Assembly: GCF_027912495.1 (NCBI RefSeq)
Contig: NZ_CP115463.1
Coordinates: 186,001-250,000 of the forward strand
Source of the DNA: Caulobacter sp. NIBR1757
Lineage (GTDB): Bacteria; Pseudomonadota; Alphaproteobacteria; Caulobacterales; Caulobacteraceae
Length of the DNA stretch: 64,000 nt
Direction: 5' to 3'
Below are positions 18,363 through 27,735 of the stretch, one piece after another. How positions within the stretch are numbered: position 1 is the stretch's first letter; each line of letters starts with the position of its first letter. Position numbers and translations under genes: made by a program. The notes beneath the pieces are model-generated. The model searched no databases, was not told where the DNA came from, and saw only the letters and a program-made list of their open reading frames with translations.

Positions 18363-18382
18363 CAATGTCTCCCCAACCAGGG

Positions 18383-18414
18383 AGATTACGACCTTAATTT
18401 TTTATGTTTGTCAA
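18383..18414 (-). promoter_or_regulatory. Candidate promoter of the 18362 membrane gene
   Basis: On the minus strand TTGACA (18414-18409) is followed by an AT-rich spacer and TAATCT (18388-18383). The 20-base spacing is longer than usual, so this is weak, but the AT-rich run is exceptional for this GC-rich window. Confidence 0.3.
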
Positions 18415-18420
18415 ACGTCG

Positions 18421-18825
18421 CTATTCAGGATCGGGGCTCAGGAACTTCCGCGCCGCCGCCCGGTGCCGGTCCTTGACGTTCTTGCCGACCACGGCCAGCA
18501 GGGCGGCGATCACCGCCGCGTCGTCGGTGAAGCCGACGCCGGCCAGGACGTCCGGGATCACATCCGTCGGCAGGACGAAATAGGCCAGGGCGGCCATGAT
18601 CATCCCCTTGGCGGCCAGGGGTGTCTCCGGGTCCCTCGCGCACCACCAGACGCTCAGCACATCGTCGAGGAAGGGCACCTTGGAGGCGACCTTTTTGACC
18701 TTGGGCCAGAAGCCCTGTTTCACCCGCATCTCGTTGACGCGCAGGGTTTCAGGGACAAGCGCCTTGGACCGATCAATAATCTCGGCGGGCTTGACGTTGG
18801 GTGACGGCTTGGCTTTCGCGCTCAC
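18421..18825 (-). CDS. YkvA-like DUF1232 membrane-associated protein
   Basis: 134 residues. The C-terminal half holds the DUF1232 signature: AAKGMIMAALAYFVLPTDVIPDVLAGVGFTDDAAVIAALLAVV, with its YFVLPTDVIPD core forming a short membrane hairpin. The N-terminal 60 residues are basic (VKQGFWPKVKKVASKVPFLDDV). Function of the family is unknown. Opposite strand to the following SDR gene, with only 57 bases between starts. Confidence 0.85.
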   Translation of the reverse strand: MSAKAKPSPNVKPAEIIDRSKALVPETLRVNEMRVKQGFWPKVKKVASKVPFLDDVLSVWWCARDPETPLAAKGMIMAALAYFVLPTDVIPDVLAGVGFTDDAAVIAALLAVVGKNVKDRHRAAARKFLSPDPE

Positions 18826-18882
18826 GGGGCTAAACCCTCTCCTCGAAGCTCTAATTCAACACGATCTCGATGGGAGACGTCC

Positions 18883-19671
<789 letters not shown>

Positions 19672-19680
19672 CTCAAAAAT

Positions 19681-19822
19681 CGTCATCCTCGGCCTTGCGC
19701 CGAGGACACACGGTTCCGCCGCCGCGATCCTGTGAAGGGGTCGCGGCGGCGTTCGTGTTTCTGGGGGCACGGTTCGCGCTCCGGCCCACCGATGGGTCCT
19801 CGGGACAGGCCCGAGGATGACG
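19681..19822. repeat. Intergenic inverted-end repeat, family B, copy 1
   Basis: Starts CGTCATCCTCGG and ends CCGAGGATGACG, exact reverse complements at the edges; next to them GGGTCCTCGGGACAGGCCCG forms an inner GC hairpin. Lies between the stops of two convergent genes (SDR and lipoprotein). Same family at 22368, 23688, 34941 and 41534. Confidence 0.85.
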
Positions 19823-19856
19823 ACGGTGGGGGAGTGGGGAGCGGGTGGGGGTGAGG

Positions 19857-20435
19857 TTACCGACGGACGTCTTCCGGCCGCACGATGGTCGGGCCGAGGT
19901 TGTCGACCACCTCACGGGCGTTGAAGCTCTCGCTGGCCGGTGAGGGCGAGGCGCCGCGGTACATGACGATCTCGGCGTTGGCCTCGAACTTCGTCACGGT
20001 CCGCATATCCATGTCATCGGCCCAGAAGCGGTTGCTGTAGAAGGGATCCCAGCTGCGCCAGCCGTAGCGCGCGCCGTAATAGCGCCAGCTCGGCCGCCAG
20101 AAGCCGTAGCCGCCGAAGCGGCCGGCGGGCGGGTCGTAGTAGGTGCGGCTGTCGCGGTTGACCTCGCGGTCTGCGAGGACGAAGCCGTCGTAGCCCTGGG
20201 CCAGGGTCAGTTCGGCGGCCCGGAACAGCAGGTAGCGTTCGACCGTGTCGCGGTTGGTCAGGCTGTTGCCCGAGAAGGTGACCCGGAAGCGGTCCTGGGT
20301 GATCCGCTGGTCGGTGAAGCCGCCGGAGACGGAATTGCCCCGGACGTTCGGCTGGTATGGCGTGGCGGTGGCGCAGGCGGCCAGACCGCTTGCGGCGAGG
20401 ATGGCGGCGATCGCCGCGGCTCTTGCGAAGTTCAT
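19857..20435 (-). CDS. CC0125/CC1285-type lipoprotein
   Basis: 192 residues with a lipoprotein signal: SGLAAC, lipidated Cys21. The mature part starts ATATPYQPN and has SVSGGFTDQRITQDRFRVTFSGNSLTNRDTVERYLLFRAAELTLAQGYDGFVL, the hallmark of this Caulobacterales lipoprotein family, followed by a Tyr/Trp/Arg-rich stretch (about 105-135). Likely anchored in the outer membrane facing the periplasm. Function unknown. Confidence 0.85.
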   Translation of the reverse strand: MNFARAAAIAAILAASGLAACATATPYQPNVRGNSVSGGFTDQRITQDRFRVTFSGNSLTNRDTVERYLLFRAAELTLAQGYDGFVLADREVNRDSRTYYDPPAGRFGGYGFWRPSWRYYGARYGWRSWDPFYSNRFWADDMDMRTVTKFEANAEIVMYRGASPSPASESFNAREVVDNLGPTIVRPEDVRR

Positions 20436-20525
20436 CGCGTGTTCTCCTGAGGCCCGACTGGCAGCCAGTCGGCAGCGTCCCTTGGTGAGGTTAACTCCAA
20501 GATTGCGGCGGAAGTTGCGTGGGCG

Positions 20526-21155
20526 CTAGTGGCGCATGGCGATGAGGATGGCGGCCGTGATCAGCAGGCCGCCGACCAGCAGCCGAAAGCCGCGCCGGAA
20601 GTCCGGCCGGGTCATGACCACCGCCAGGGCCGCCCCGCCGAGGCCGTAGGCGGTCATGGTGATCATATCCATGCCGATGGTGGCGGCCGCGAACAGGGTC
20701 ATCTGCAGCGGCAGCGGCCGGGCCAGGTCGACGAAGGGCGGCAGGACGGCGGTGAAGAACAGCAGGGCCTTGGGGTTGGACAGCTGCACGGCGAAGCCGT
20801 CCCGGAAGGCCGAGCGTTCGAGGTGGGTCCGGGGCGTCTTGCTGTCGGGATCGTTGCGGATGCCGCTGAGGATGGAGGAGAGACCCAGCCAGGCGACGTA
20901 AGCCGCGCCGGCGTACGTCAGGATCCTGAAGACCTGCGGGAAGGCGGTGACCAGGGCGCTGAGGCCCAGGGCCGCGCCGATGAACCAGACCAGGGTGGCG
21001 CAGCTCATCCCCGCGACGCCGCGAATGACCGCCGCCCGGCCGCGATGCATGCCGGTGGCGATGGCGAACAGGTTGGCCGGCCCCGGGGTGACGGCCAGCA
21101 CCGCCATGATGCCCAGGAAGGTGACGTACTTGTGCGGATCGACGGGCAGGGTCAT
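20526..21155 (-). CDS. LysE/RhtB family translocator
   Basis: 209 residues with about six membrane spans. VTPGPANLFAIATGMHRGRAAVIRGVAGMSCATLVW at residues 20-56 is the LysE/RhtB signature (Pro-Gly-Pro). The family exports amino acids such as lysine, threonine or homoserine, and sometimes other metabolites. Substrate unknown. A 25-bp-arm inverted repeat lies upstream of its start. Confidence 0.9.
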   Translation of the reverse strand: MTLPVDPHKYVTFLGIMAVLAVTPGPANLFAIATGMHRGRAAVIRGVAGMSCATLVWFIGAALGLSALVTAFPQVFRILTYAGAAYVAWLGLSSILSGIRNDPDSKTPRTHLERSAFRDGFAVQLSNPKALLFFTAVLPPFVDLARPLPLQMTLFAAATIGMDMITMTAYGLGGAALAVVMTRPDFRRGFRLLVGGLLITAAILIAMRH

Positions 21156-21202
21156 CGCGGCGCTGATTGGAGCGGTTGGGGGGTGGGGTCAATGCCGCCG
21201 CT

Positions 21203-21282
21203 AATTGGGGACACGCACTATTTTCGGCTTCGTTCCGGGATGCTGAACCGTCGGCGACCGAAAATAGTGCGTGTCCCCAATT
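21203..21282. repeat. Perfect 25-bp inverted repeat (hairpin element)
   Basis: The left arm 21203-21227 begins AATTGGGGACACGCACTA and ends TTTTCGG; the right arm 21258-21282 is its exact reverse complement; 30 bases separate them. The arms are AT-richer than the surroundings. The GGGGACACGCACTA word resembles the palindromic REP elements associated with REP-type (TnpA-REP/RAYT) transposases. It abuts the holA stop and precedes the LysE start. Confidence 0.85.
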
Positions 21283-21284
21283 AA

Positions 21285-22334
21285 CTACAGCCCCAGCCGC
21301 CGCGCCCGGCCGGCGATCGTCAGGGCCAGGCGTTCGGCGATCAGGCGGTCGGGGCTGCCGGTCTGTTTGCAGGCCTTGTCGGCGGCGAGGATTTCCGGCT
21401 GCAGGGCGTCGATGTGGTCGAGCGTCCAGGCGCGGGCCTGGCGCAGGAACTCCCGCTCCTGCTTCCAGAAGACGCCGCTGGCCTTGGCGGCTTCGGGCAG
21501 GCCGGCTCCGCTGGAGACCAGGGTCAGGGTGCGGCGCAGCTTGGCCAGGTGCATGCCCATGGCGCGGACGGCCGGCGGACCGCTCTCGCCCTCGGCGGCG
21601 GCGCGGGCCAGACCCTGCTGGGCGGCGCCTAGGCGGCCTCCGAAGGCGTCGTTGGCGGCTTCGAACAGCGAGGCTTCCGGCTCGACGCCGAGGAATTCTT
21701 CCAGCTCGGCCGAGGTCACCTGGCGGCCGCTGCCCGGGCCGATCCACAGGATCAGCCGCTCGATCTCCTGGCGGGCGACGCCGCGTTCCTTGGGCATGCG
21801 CGAGGCGAAGAGGTCCATGGCCGCCGAATCGAGGCTGACCCTGTCGGCGGCCAGGGCCTCGCGGGCCATGCGGGCGACATCGCCCTGTTCGTCCTCGTAG
21901 CAGGGGATGGCGGCGGCGGCGGCGGCCTTCTCGGCGGCCTTGCGCAGGGCCGAGTCGCGGCCCAGCGCCCCGGCCTCGACGATCAGGAAGGCGTCGGGAT
22001 TGAGTTTGCCCTCGGCATGGGCGGTCAGGGCCTCGGCGGCGGTCTTGTCGGGCGCGGCCCGCTCGCCGGTCAGCCGCACGCGGATCAGCCGTCGGCCGCC
22101 CATCATGGAGAGGGCGGTCAGCTCCTCCTCCAGCTTGCCGGCCTGGTCGAGGTCGGTCTCGGTCAGCATGGCGACGTTGAAGGGATCGTTGAGGTCGGGG
22201 GTGATGCGTTTGGCCAGGCCGTCGGCCCGTTCCCGCACCCCGCCCCTGTCCTTGCCGTAGAGCAGCACGGCGCGGAGGGTGTCCGGCGGGCCTTTCAGGA
22301 TGCGGTCGACGTCGGGGCGTTTGGAAACGATCAT
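21285..22334 (-). CDS. holA: DNA polymerase III delta subunit
   Basis: 349 residues, normal length. It is the wrench subunit of the clamp loader, opening the beta ring. ILKGPPDTLRAVLLYGKDRGGVRERADGLAKR at residues 10-40 and NDPFNVAMLTETDLDQAGKLEEELTALSMMGGRRLIRVR are the N-terminal HolA pattern; RHxLARQEIERLILWIG type helices and FEAANDAFGGRLGAAQQGLARAAAEG follow. In alphaproteobacteria holA normally directly follows lptE; here a TetR/thioesterase pair and two family B repeats separate them. Confidence 0.9.
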   Translation of the reverse strand: MIVSKRPDVDRILKGPPDTLRAVLLYGKDRGGVRERADGLAKRITPDLNDPFNVAMLTETDLDQAGKLEEELTALSMMGGRRLIRVRLTGERAAPDKTAAEALTAHAEGKLNPDAFLIVEAGALGRDSALRKAAEKAAAAAAIPCYEDEQGDVARMAREALAADRVSLDSAAMDLFASRMPKERGVARQEIERLILWIGPGSGRQVTSAELEEFLGVEPEASLFEAANDAFGGRLGAAQQGLARAAAEGESGPPAVRAMGMHLAKLRRTLTLVSSGAGLPEAAKASGVFWKQEREFLRQARAWTLDHIDALQPEILAADKACKQTGSPDRLIAERLALTIAGRARRLGL

Positions 22335-22367
22335 GGTGCGAACACCTTAGCCACCACCCCTCCCGTC

Positions 22368-22511
22368 GTCATCCTCGGGCTTGTCCCGAGGACCCATTCG
22401 TCCGCGCCGCGAACGGGGGGTGGCGTCGCGCTTGCCCGGCGGCCTCGGCCACCCTGCTGAGGTTCGCGCCTGGCCTAAAGATGGGTCCTCGGGACAAGCC
22501 CGAGGATGACG
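22368..22511. repeat. Intergenic inverted-end repeat, family B, copy 2
   Basis: Edges CGTCATCCTCGGGCTTGTCC and GGACAAGCCCGAGGATGACG are exact reverse complements over at least 20 bases, followed inward by GAGGACCCAT / ATGGGTCCTC. The 90-base centre is not conserved with the other copies. Lies between holA and the TetR gene. Confidence 0.9.
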
Positions 22512-22542
22512 ACGGCGGGGGCGGGGGGCTTATCGTTCAGCG

Positions 22543-23124
22543 CTATTGCGTGAGCCCCAGATAGCCCCGGCCAAGGCGCACCAGTTCGTCCTCGAATTCC
22601 TGTGAATGGAGGAAGGGCTGGTCCTCCAGCACCGCCGCCCGCATGGCGCCGTGGACGGCGCGGGAGAGGACGAACTGCTGGATGGCGGTCAGGGGCAGGC
22701 CGGCGGCGTCGCGGGCCGGCGGCAGGCGGTCGAAGCCGGCGGCCAGGGTCCTGGGGTCGCCGGCGATGAGTTGGGCCCGGACCGCCGCCCGCCGCGCCGC
22801 GCCGCGACCCTCGAAGGCGCCGAGGAAGGCGCGGATCACGGCCCGGTCCGGGGCCAGATCGCCGGACCCTTCAGCGATAACCGCGTCGACCTTGCCCTGC
22901 TCGCGCTCGGCCAGGGCGATGAGGATGGCCAGCTTGTCGGGGAAGTAGCGATAGACGGCGCCGATGCTGACCCCGGCCCGGATCGCCACGGCGTTGGTGT
23001 TGAAGGCGGCCTCCCCGCCCGCCTGCAGAATCTGAGCCGCCGCCTCGAGGATGGCCTCGACGCTGGCCCGGGCACGGGCCTGGCGCGGCGTGACGCGCCG
23101 CCGGACGGGGGATTCATCGGTCAT
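22543..23124 (-). CDS. TetR family transcriptional regulator
   Basis: 193 residues. N-terminal helix-turn-helix: ARASVEAILEAAAQILQAGGEAAFNTNAVAIRAGVSIGAVYRYFPDKLAILIAL (residues 17-70), the full TetR signature. The C-terminal ligand domain is of unknown specificity. It is divergent from a hotdog thioesterase, with a perfect operator-like palindrome in the shared 90-base gap, so autoregulation and control of the thioesterase by an acyl-type ligand are likely. Confidence 0.92.
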   Translation of the reverse strand: MTDESPVRRRVTPRQARARASVEAILEAAAQILQAGGEAAFNTNAVAIRAGVSIGAVYRYFPDKLAILIALAEREQGKVDAVIAEGSGDLAPDRAVIRAFLGAFEGRGAARRAAVRAQLIAGDPRTLAAGFDRLPPARDAAGLPLTAIQQFVLSRAVHGAMRAAVLEDQPFLHSQEFEDELVRLGRGYLGLTQ

Positions 23125-23168
23125 GGCTCACCCCGCGCGGGCCGATTTGAAAGTTGAGTACGCGAACG

Positions 23169-23181
23169 TGAGCATTGCTCA
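23169..23181. promoter_or_regulatory. Candidate TetR operator
   Basis: TGAGCATTGCTCA is a perfect 13-bp palindrome (TGAGCA, central T, TGCTCA), located between the divergent TetR and thioesterase genes and 34 bases before the thioesterase ATG. Size and symmetry fit TetR-family half-sites. Confidence 0.6.
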
Positions 23182-23214
23182 TATTTTCGCGGAAAGCCAA
23201 CCGAAGGAGCGCGC

Positions 23215-23652
23215 ATGACCTGGGCCACCGACCGTCTCGATGTTATTGTCGCCGGGGATGCCGAACCGCCGCCGGTGGTGCGGACCCTGAAGCTGGGCCT
23301 GCTGGACGCCTGGGGCGAGGGGTGGGTGCGCAAGACCTGGCGGCCGTCGCCGGAGCTGGAGAACGGCGACGGGACGATGTTCGGCGGCTATCTGGCGGCC
23401 CTGGCCGACCAGGCGCTGGCCTTCGCGGCGATGACGGTGGTGGGCGAGACCCAGGCCTACCGGACGATCAATCTGCAGCTCAACTTCGTGCGGGTGACGC
23501 GGATGGTCCCGCTGAGCATCGAGGCGCGGGTGGTGGCGGTGACCAGGCAGGTCATCACCGTGCGGGCCGAGTTCCGGCGCGAGGACGGCGCGTTGGTGGC
23601 GGAGGCGACGGCGCAGCAGTTCCTGATGCCGTTTCCGGGGGCTGGGCCGTGA
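23215..23652 (+). CDS. PaaI-type hotdog thioesterase
   Basis: 145 residues. GTMFGGYLAALADQALAFAAMTVVGETQAYRTINLQLNFVR is the 4HBT/PaaI core with the catalytic-region Asp in ADQAL; VREFRREDGALVAEATAQQFLM is the terminal strand. It hydrolyses acyl-CoA thioesters, substrate unknown. Divergently paired with the TetR gene. The family sits in an unusual cassette between lptE and holA. Confidence 0.85.
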   Translation: MTWATDRLDVIVAGDAEPPPVVRTLKLGLLDAWGEGWVRKTWRPSPELENGDGTMFGGYLAALADQALAFAAMTVVGETQAYRTINLQLNFVRVTRMVPLSIEARVVAVTRQVITVRAEFRREDGALVAEATAQQFLMPFPGAGP

Positions 23653-23687
23653 GGCGAAAGGGTCTGGACCTTCACCCTATCCGCTAT

Positions 23688-23822
23688 CGTCATCCTGGGC
23701 CTTGTGCCCAGGATCCCGCTGTCCGCTTGCTCTCACAGCGAGGTGGAGGCGCGGCGACGCCTCCAGGGCAGGCGTTCGCGGCGGCTGAACTCGGGATCCT
23801 AGGGACAAGCCCTAGGATGACG
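23688..23822. repeat. Intergenic inverted-end repeat, family B, copy 3
   Basis: Begins CGTCATCCTGGGCCTTGTGC and ends with CCTAGGATGACG; inward the right arm has GGGATCCTAGGGACAAGCCC, a diverged copy of the family B hairpin. Lies between convergent stops of the thioesterase and lptE. With copy 2 it brackets the TetR/thioesterase cassette. Confidence 0.85.
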
Positions 23823-23865
23823 ATAGCAGGGAGGGGGTAGTGGCCGGACCTGCTCCGCGCATCCC

Positions 23866-24357
23866 CTACCCGTTCCGCTTCAGCATCCACACCGCCAGGT
23901 CCATCTGGATCTTGCGGGCCAGTTCGTCGGCCACCTTCTGTTCGGCGTCCTGCTGGGCGGCGATGGCGGCGTAGGGCTGGTCGGCGCGGTCGAAGGTGAC
24001 TTCGGCGGTGCTGACCCCTTCCGTGGCCGTCGAACCGTCAGCGCGGCTGACCAGCTTCCAACTGGCGACCACCACATATTCGTAGCGGCTGGCGACGCCG
24101 TCGGTGCGGCGGCCGCGCGGGATGCGGCTTTCCTTGAGGGTCAGCTCGAGCCGCCATTCGGCCGGGCGCGAATCGCGGGCCAGGGCGTCGTCGAGGGATT
24201 CGCGCAAGAGGGCGCCGGCGCGGCCCTCTGGCGCGATGGTCTCGACCGCCGACAGGCCCGGCGAGACGCCGGGAGCCGCGTAGAGGGGCGTGAAGCCGCA
24301 ACCGCCGAGCCCGAAGCTGAGCAGGGCGAGGGCGGCGAGCAGGGCGGGTGTGCGCAT
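23866..24357 (-). CDS. lptE: LPS assembly lipoprotein LptE
   Basis: 163 residues. Signal peptide with lipobox FGLGGC, lipidated Cys20, then GFTPLYAAPGVSPGLSAVETIAPEGRAGALLRESLDDALAR, the LptE opening. It plugs the outer-membrane LptD barrel in LPS transport. The ATG overlaps the leuS stop (ATGA), as in many alphaproteobacteria. The C-terminus DELARKIQMDLAVWMLKRNG is conserved. Confidence 0.9.
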   Translation of the reverse strand: MRTPALLAALALLSFGLGGCGFTPLYAAPGVSPGLSAVETIAPEGRAGALLRESLDDALARDSRPAEWRLELTLKESRIPRGRRTDGVASRYEYVVVASWKLVSRADGSTATEGVSTAEVTFDRADQPYAAIAAQQDAEQKVADELARKIQMDLAVWMLKRNG

Positions 24358-26936
24358 CAGTTGGCCACGATGTTGATGATACGGTCCTGGACCACGATCA
24401 CCTTGCGAACGGTGAGGCCGGCAAGGTGGACCGAAACGCTCGCGTCCGCCAGCGCCAGGGCTTCGACAGCCTTCGAATCCGCGCCCTTGGCCACGACCAG
24501 TTCGCCGCGCCGCTTGCCGTTGATCTGCACGGGCAGGGTGACCTCGCTGTCGGCGGCCAGGGCGGCGTCGGCCTTGGGCCAGTCCGCATCGACCACCATG
24601 CCGCTCTTGCCCATATGCTCCCAGCAGGCCTCGGCCAGGTGGGGGGTGAAGGGGTTGATCAGTCGGGCCAGCACTTCCAACGCCTCCTGACGGGCGGCCA
24701 GAACGCCAGGGCTGGCCCCGGCGGCCGGATGGGCTTTGAGGATGTTGAGGAACTCGTACAGCTTGGCCACGCCGCTGTTGAACCGGAAGCGCTCGATGGA
24801 ATCGCCGACCGGGCCGATCAGCTTGTGGGTGGCCTTGCGCAGGGCCAGGGCGTTCTCGTCGCCGTCGTCGAAGGCCAGATCGCTCCAGGCCGGCTGGTTC
24901 TCGAACTCGGCCCAGACGCGGTGCACGAAGCGGCCGGCGCCCTCGACCCCGGCGTTGGTCCATTCGACGTCGCGTTCCGGCGGGCTGTCGCTCATCACGA
25001 ACAGGCGGGCGGCGTCGACGCCGTAGGTCTCGAAGATTTCCTCGGGGGCGACGACGTTCTTCTTGGACTTCGACATCTTCTCGATGTCGCCGATGACCAG
25101 GTTTTCCCCGGTGTCCTTGACCCGGGCGATGCGCACCCCGGCCTCGGTGGTGAAGTCGATGCAGGCCGGTTCGACCCAGTCGCCCTCGGTCGTCTTGTAG
25201 GTCTCGTGGGTGACCATGCCCTGCGTGAACAGCCCGGCGAAGGGCTCGGCGACGCTCAGCATGCCCTCGTCCTTCAGGGCGCGGGTGATGAAGCGGGCGT
25301 ACAGCAGGTGCAGCACCGCGTGCTCGACGCCGCCGATATACTGGTCGACCGGCATCCATTTGTCGGCGGCGGCCTTGTCGATGGGCTCGGCGGCGTTGGG
25401 GTTGGCGAAGCGGGCGAAGTACCAGCTGGAGTCGACGAAGGTGTCGAGGGTGTCGGTCTCGCGCTGGGCATCGCTGCCGCAGGACGGGCACTTGACGTTC
25501 TTCCAGGTCGGATGGCGTAGCAGCGGGTTGCCGGGGATGTCGAAGGTGACGTCCTCGGGCAGGACCACGGGCAGCTGGTCGTCCGGCACCGGCACCGGGC
25601 CGCAGGACGGGCAGTGGATGATCGGGATCGGGCAGCCCCAGTAGCGCTGGCGCGAGACGCCCCAGTCGCGCAGGCGATAGACGGTGGCGCCCTTGCCCTG
25701 GTTCTGGGCTTCCACCCGCTCGACGGCGGCGGCCTTGGCCTGTTCCACCGTCATGCCGTCCATGAAGCCGGAGTTGAAGATCCTGCCGGGGCCGACATAG
25801 GCCTCGGTTCCGACCTCGAAGGCGGCCGGGTCGGCCTCGCCGGGCAGCACCACCGGCTTGACCGGCAGGGCGTACTTGCGGGCGAAGTCCAGGTCGCGCT
25901 GGTCATGGGCCGGGCAGCCGAAGATGGCCCCGGTGCCGTAGTCCATCAGCACGAAGTTGGCGATCCAGACCGGCAGCTTCCAGGTCGGGTCAAAGGGGTG
26001 GAAGACCGACAGGCCGGTATCCAGGCCCAGCTTCTCGGCCCCCTCGATCTCGGCCTCGCTGGTCCCGCCGGCGCGGCACAGCTTGATGAAGTCGGCGACC
26101 TTGGGGTCGCTCGACAGCTGTTCGGCCAGCGGGTGGTCGGGGGCGATGGCCAGGAAGCTGGCGCCGTACAGGGTGTCGGGGCGGGTGGTGTAGACCTCCA
26201 GCCCGTCCTCGAATCCCGCGACAGGAGAATCGAAGGTCCAGGTCAGGCGCAGCCCCTGGCTCCGCCCGATCCAGTTCTCCTGCATGATGCGGACCTTTTC
26301 CGGCCAGCGGTCCAGGGTCTTCAGGCCCTCGATCAGGTCGTCGGCATAGTCGGTGATGCGCAGGAACCACTGGGTCAGCTTGCGCTTCTCGACGATGGCG
26401 TCGGAGCGCCAGCCGCGGCCGTCGATGACCTGCTCGTTGGCCAGCACGGTCATATCGACCGGGTCCCAGTTGACCGTGGCTTCCCGGCGATAGACCAGGC
26501 CGCGCTGCAGCAGCTTCAGGAACCAGCGCTGTTGCTGGCCGTAATATTCCGGGTCGCAGGTGGCGAATTCGCGCGACCAGTCGATGCTGGTGCCCAGAAC
26601 CTTGAAGGGTTCGCGCATGGCCGCGATGTTGTCATAGGTCCAGCCCTTGGGGTGGACGCCGCGCTCCATGGCCGCGTTCTCGGCCGGCATGCCGAAGGCG
26701 TCCCAGCCCATCGGGTGCAGCACCGCGTGGCCTTGCGCCCGCTTGTAGCGGGCCACCACGTCGCCCATCGTGTAGTTGCGCACATGGCCCATGTGCATCC
26801 GCCCCGACGGGTAGGGGAACATCTCGAGGATGTAGTACTTCGGGCGTGGATCATCGTCCCGCGTCCGGAAGACGTCGGCGTCGGCCCAGGCTTTGCGCCA
26901 GCGGGGCTCGGTTTCCTTGGGATTGTAGCGTGCCAT
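24357..26936 (-). CDS. leuS: Leucyl-tRNA synthetase
   Basis: 859 residues. [12 protein letters not shown] near residue 48 is the HIGH motif and [10 protein letters not shown] near residue 620 is the KMSKS loop. The connective editing domain (about 220-420) contains the [21 protein letters not shown] threonine-rich editing pocket. A zinc-ribbon-like CPSCGPVP and CPSCGSDAQ pair occurs between. Catalyses ATP-dependent leucylation of tRNA-Leu. Overlaps lptE by 3 bases. Confidence 0.98.
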   Translation of the reverse strand: MARYNPKETEPRWRKAWADADVFRTRDDDPRPKYYILEMFPYPSGRMHMGHVRNYTMGDVVARYKRAQGHAVLHPMGWDAFGMPAENAAMERGVHPKGWTYDNIAAMREPFKVLGTSIDWSREFATCDPEYYGQQQRWFLKLLQRGLVYRREATVNWDPVDMTVLANEQVIDGRGWRSDAIVEKRKLTQWFLRITDYADDLIEGLKTLDRWPEKVRIMQENWIGRSQGLRLTWTFDSPVAGFEDGLEVYTTRPDTLYGASFLAIAPDHPLAEQLSSDPKVADFIKLCRAGGTSEAEIEGAEKLGLDTGLSVFHPFDPTWKLPVWIANFVLMDYGTGAIFGCPAHDQRDLDFARKYALPVKPVVLPGEADPAAFEVGTEAYVGPGRIFNSGFMDGMTVEQAKAAAVERVEAQNQGKGATVYRLRDWGVSRQRYWGCPIPIIHCPSCGPVPVPDDQLPVVLPEDVTFDIPGNPLLRHPTWKNVKCPSCGSDAQRETDTLDTFVDSSWYFARFANPNAAEPIDKAAADKWMPVDQYIGGVEHAVLHLLYARFITRALKDEGMLSVAEPFAGLFTQGMVTHETYKTTEGDWVEPACIDFTTEAGVRIARVKDTGENLVIGDIEKMSKSKKNVVAPEEIFETYGVDAARLFVMSDSPPERDVEWTNAGVEGAGRFVHRVWAEFENQPAWSDLAFDDGDENALALRKATHKLIGPVGDSIERFRFNSGVAKLYEFLNILKAHPAAGASPGVLAARQEALEVLARLINPFTPHLAEACWEHMGKSGMVVDADWPKADAALAADSEVTLPVQINGKRRGELVVAKGADSKAVEALALADASVSVHLAGLTVRKVIVVQDRIINIVAN

Positions 26937-26974
26937 GGCCGGTGTTTAGGGCGCGGCCCGCGCTGCAACAAGAG

Positions 26975-26998
26975 GTGCGGCGCGGGAGCGCGCCGCAC
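26975..26998 (-). terminator. Terminator hairpin of the DUF3576 gene
   Basis: Perfect 10-bp stem GTGCGGCGCG / CGCGCCGCAC with a GGAG loop, just 3' of the DUF3576 stop on the minus strand and before the leuS start; the minus strand then reads CTCTTGTTGC. The T-run is short. Confidence 0.5.
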
Positions 26999-27006
26999 TC
27001 CCTTTC

Positions 27007-27483
27007 CTATTCGTCGCCGAGGTTCGCGAGCCGCAGCTTGCGGGCCCGGTCGAGGATGGCGTTTTCCATGTCGGCTTCGGTCTGGGCGGCCGTCGGCGCG
27101 TCGATCCAGTTGCCGTTGTCGTTGACCTGCTTGAAGACGCTGACGTTCAGGGCGTCGGCGCGCAGTCGGGTGTCGAGGATGTAGACCGTGACCTTGAAGC
27201 GCTCGTTCGGCGTCTGGGGATCGGTGTACCAGTCGGTGATGATCACGCCGCCGTAGGGGTCGGCCGAGGCCAGGGGCATGAACTTGATGACGTCGGTGGC
27301 GGCGCGCCACAGATAGCCGTTGACGCCGATCTCCGTGCCCTTCGGCGCCTTCTTGCCGCCGATGCCCAGGAAGCCGCCGTTGCCGTCCTTGACGGTCTTC
27401 GGACCGCTGGACCCGCAGGCCGCCAGAGCGCCCGCCAACATCACCACCGCGCCCAACCTGAACGCCCCGCGCGCAAACCGCAT
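27007..27483 (-). CDS. DUF3576 lipoprotein
   Basis: 158 residues. Lipoprotein signal with LAAC, Cys23. The body GVNGYLWRAATDVIKFMPLASADPYGGVIITDWYTDPQTPNERFKVTVYILD is the DUF3576 pattern, conserved in alphaproteobacteria upstream of leuS. Periplasmic or outer membrane location expected; function unknown. Divergent from the NtrZ-like gene. Confidence 0.9.
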   Translation of the reverse strand: MRFARGAFRLGAVVMLAGALAACGSSGPKTVKDGNGGFLGIGGKKAPKGTEIGVNGYLWRAATDVIKFMPLASADPYGGVIITDWYTDPQTPNERFKVTVYILDTRLRADALNVSVFKQVNDNGNWIDAPTAAQTEADMENAILDRARKLRLANLGDE

Positions 27484-27630
27484 GCTCTATCGCTCCAAAT
27501 CCTGCGTTCTAGCGTCGCAGATATTCTCTCCGGTGCGTCTACATCATGGCAAGAGAAGGTCCAACGCTGAAATCAAGTGGCCTTCCCGCCACAGGCGAGG
27601 TGGGAATCGACCGTGGGCCCGTGGAGTCCG

Positions 27631-27663
27631 TTGACCCAATCTCGCCGTGATCGCTTATATAAT
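27631..27663 (+). promoter_or_regulatory. Candidate promoter of the NtrZ-like gene
   Basis: TTGACC at 27631-27636 and TATAAT at 27658-27663, separated by 21 bases; a GCTTATATAAT stretch resembles the alphaproteobacterial GCTANAWC -10 type. About 70 bases before the ATG at 27736. Spacing is longer than ideal. Confidence 0.4.
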
Positions 27664-27735
27664 CGGAATTGAGCTGACAGCCCGATCCCGGGCGACGTTC
27701 GGTCGGCTCGGGGCGGAAGGTCTCAAAAGGCGGTT

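Noticed and set aside
19681-19822. Family B repeats as simple terminators
   Set aside because: Some copies are between genes of the same orientation, edges lack T-runs, and arms are separated by about 100 bases; termination may occur but does not explain edge conservation.
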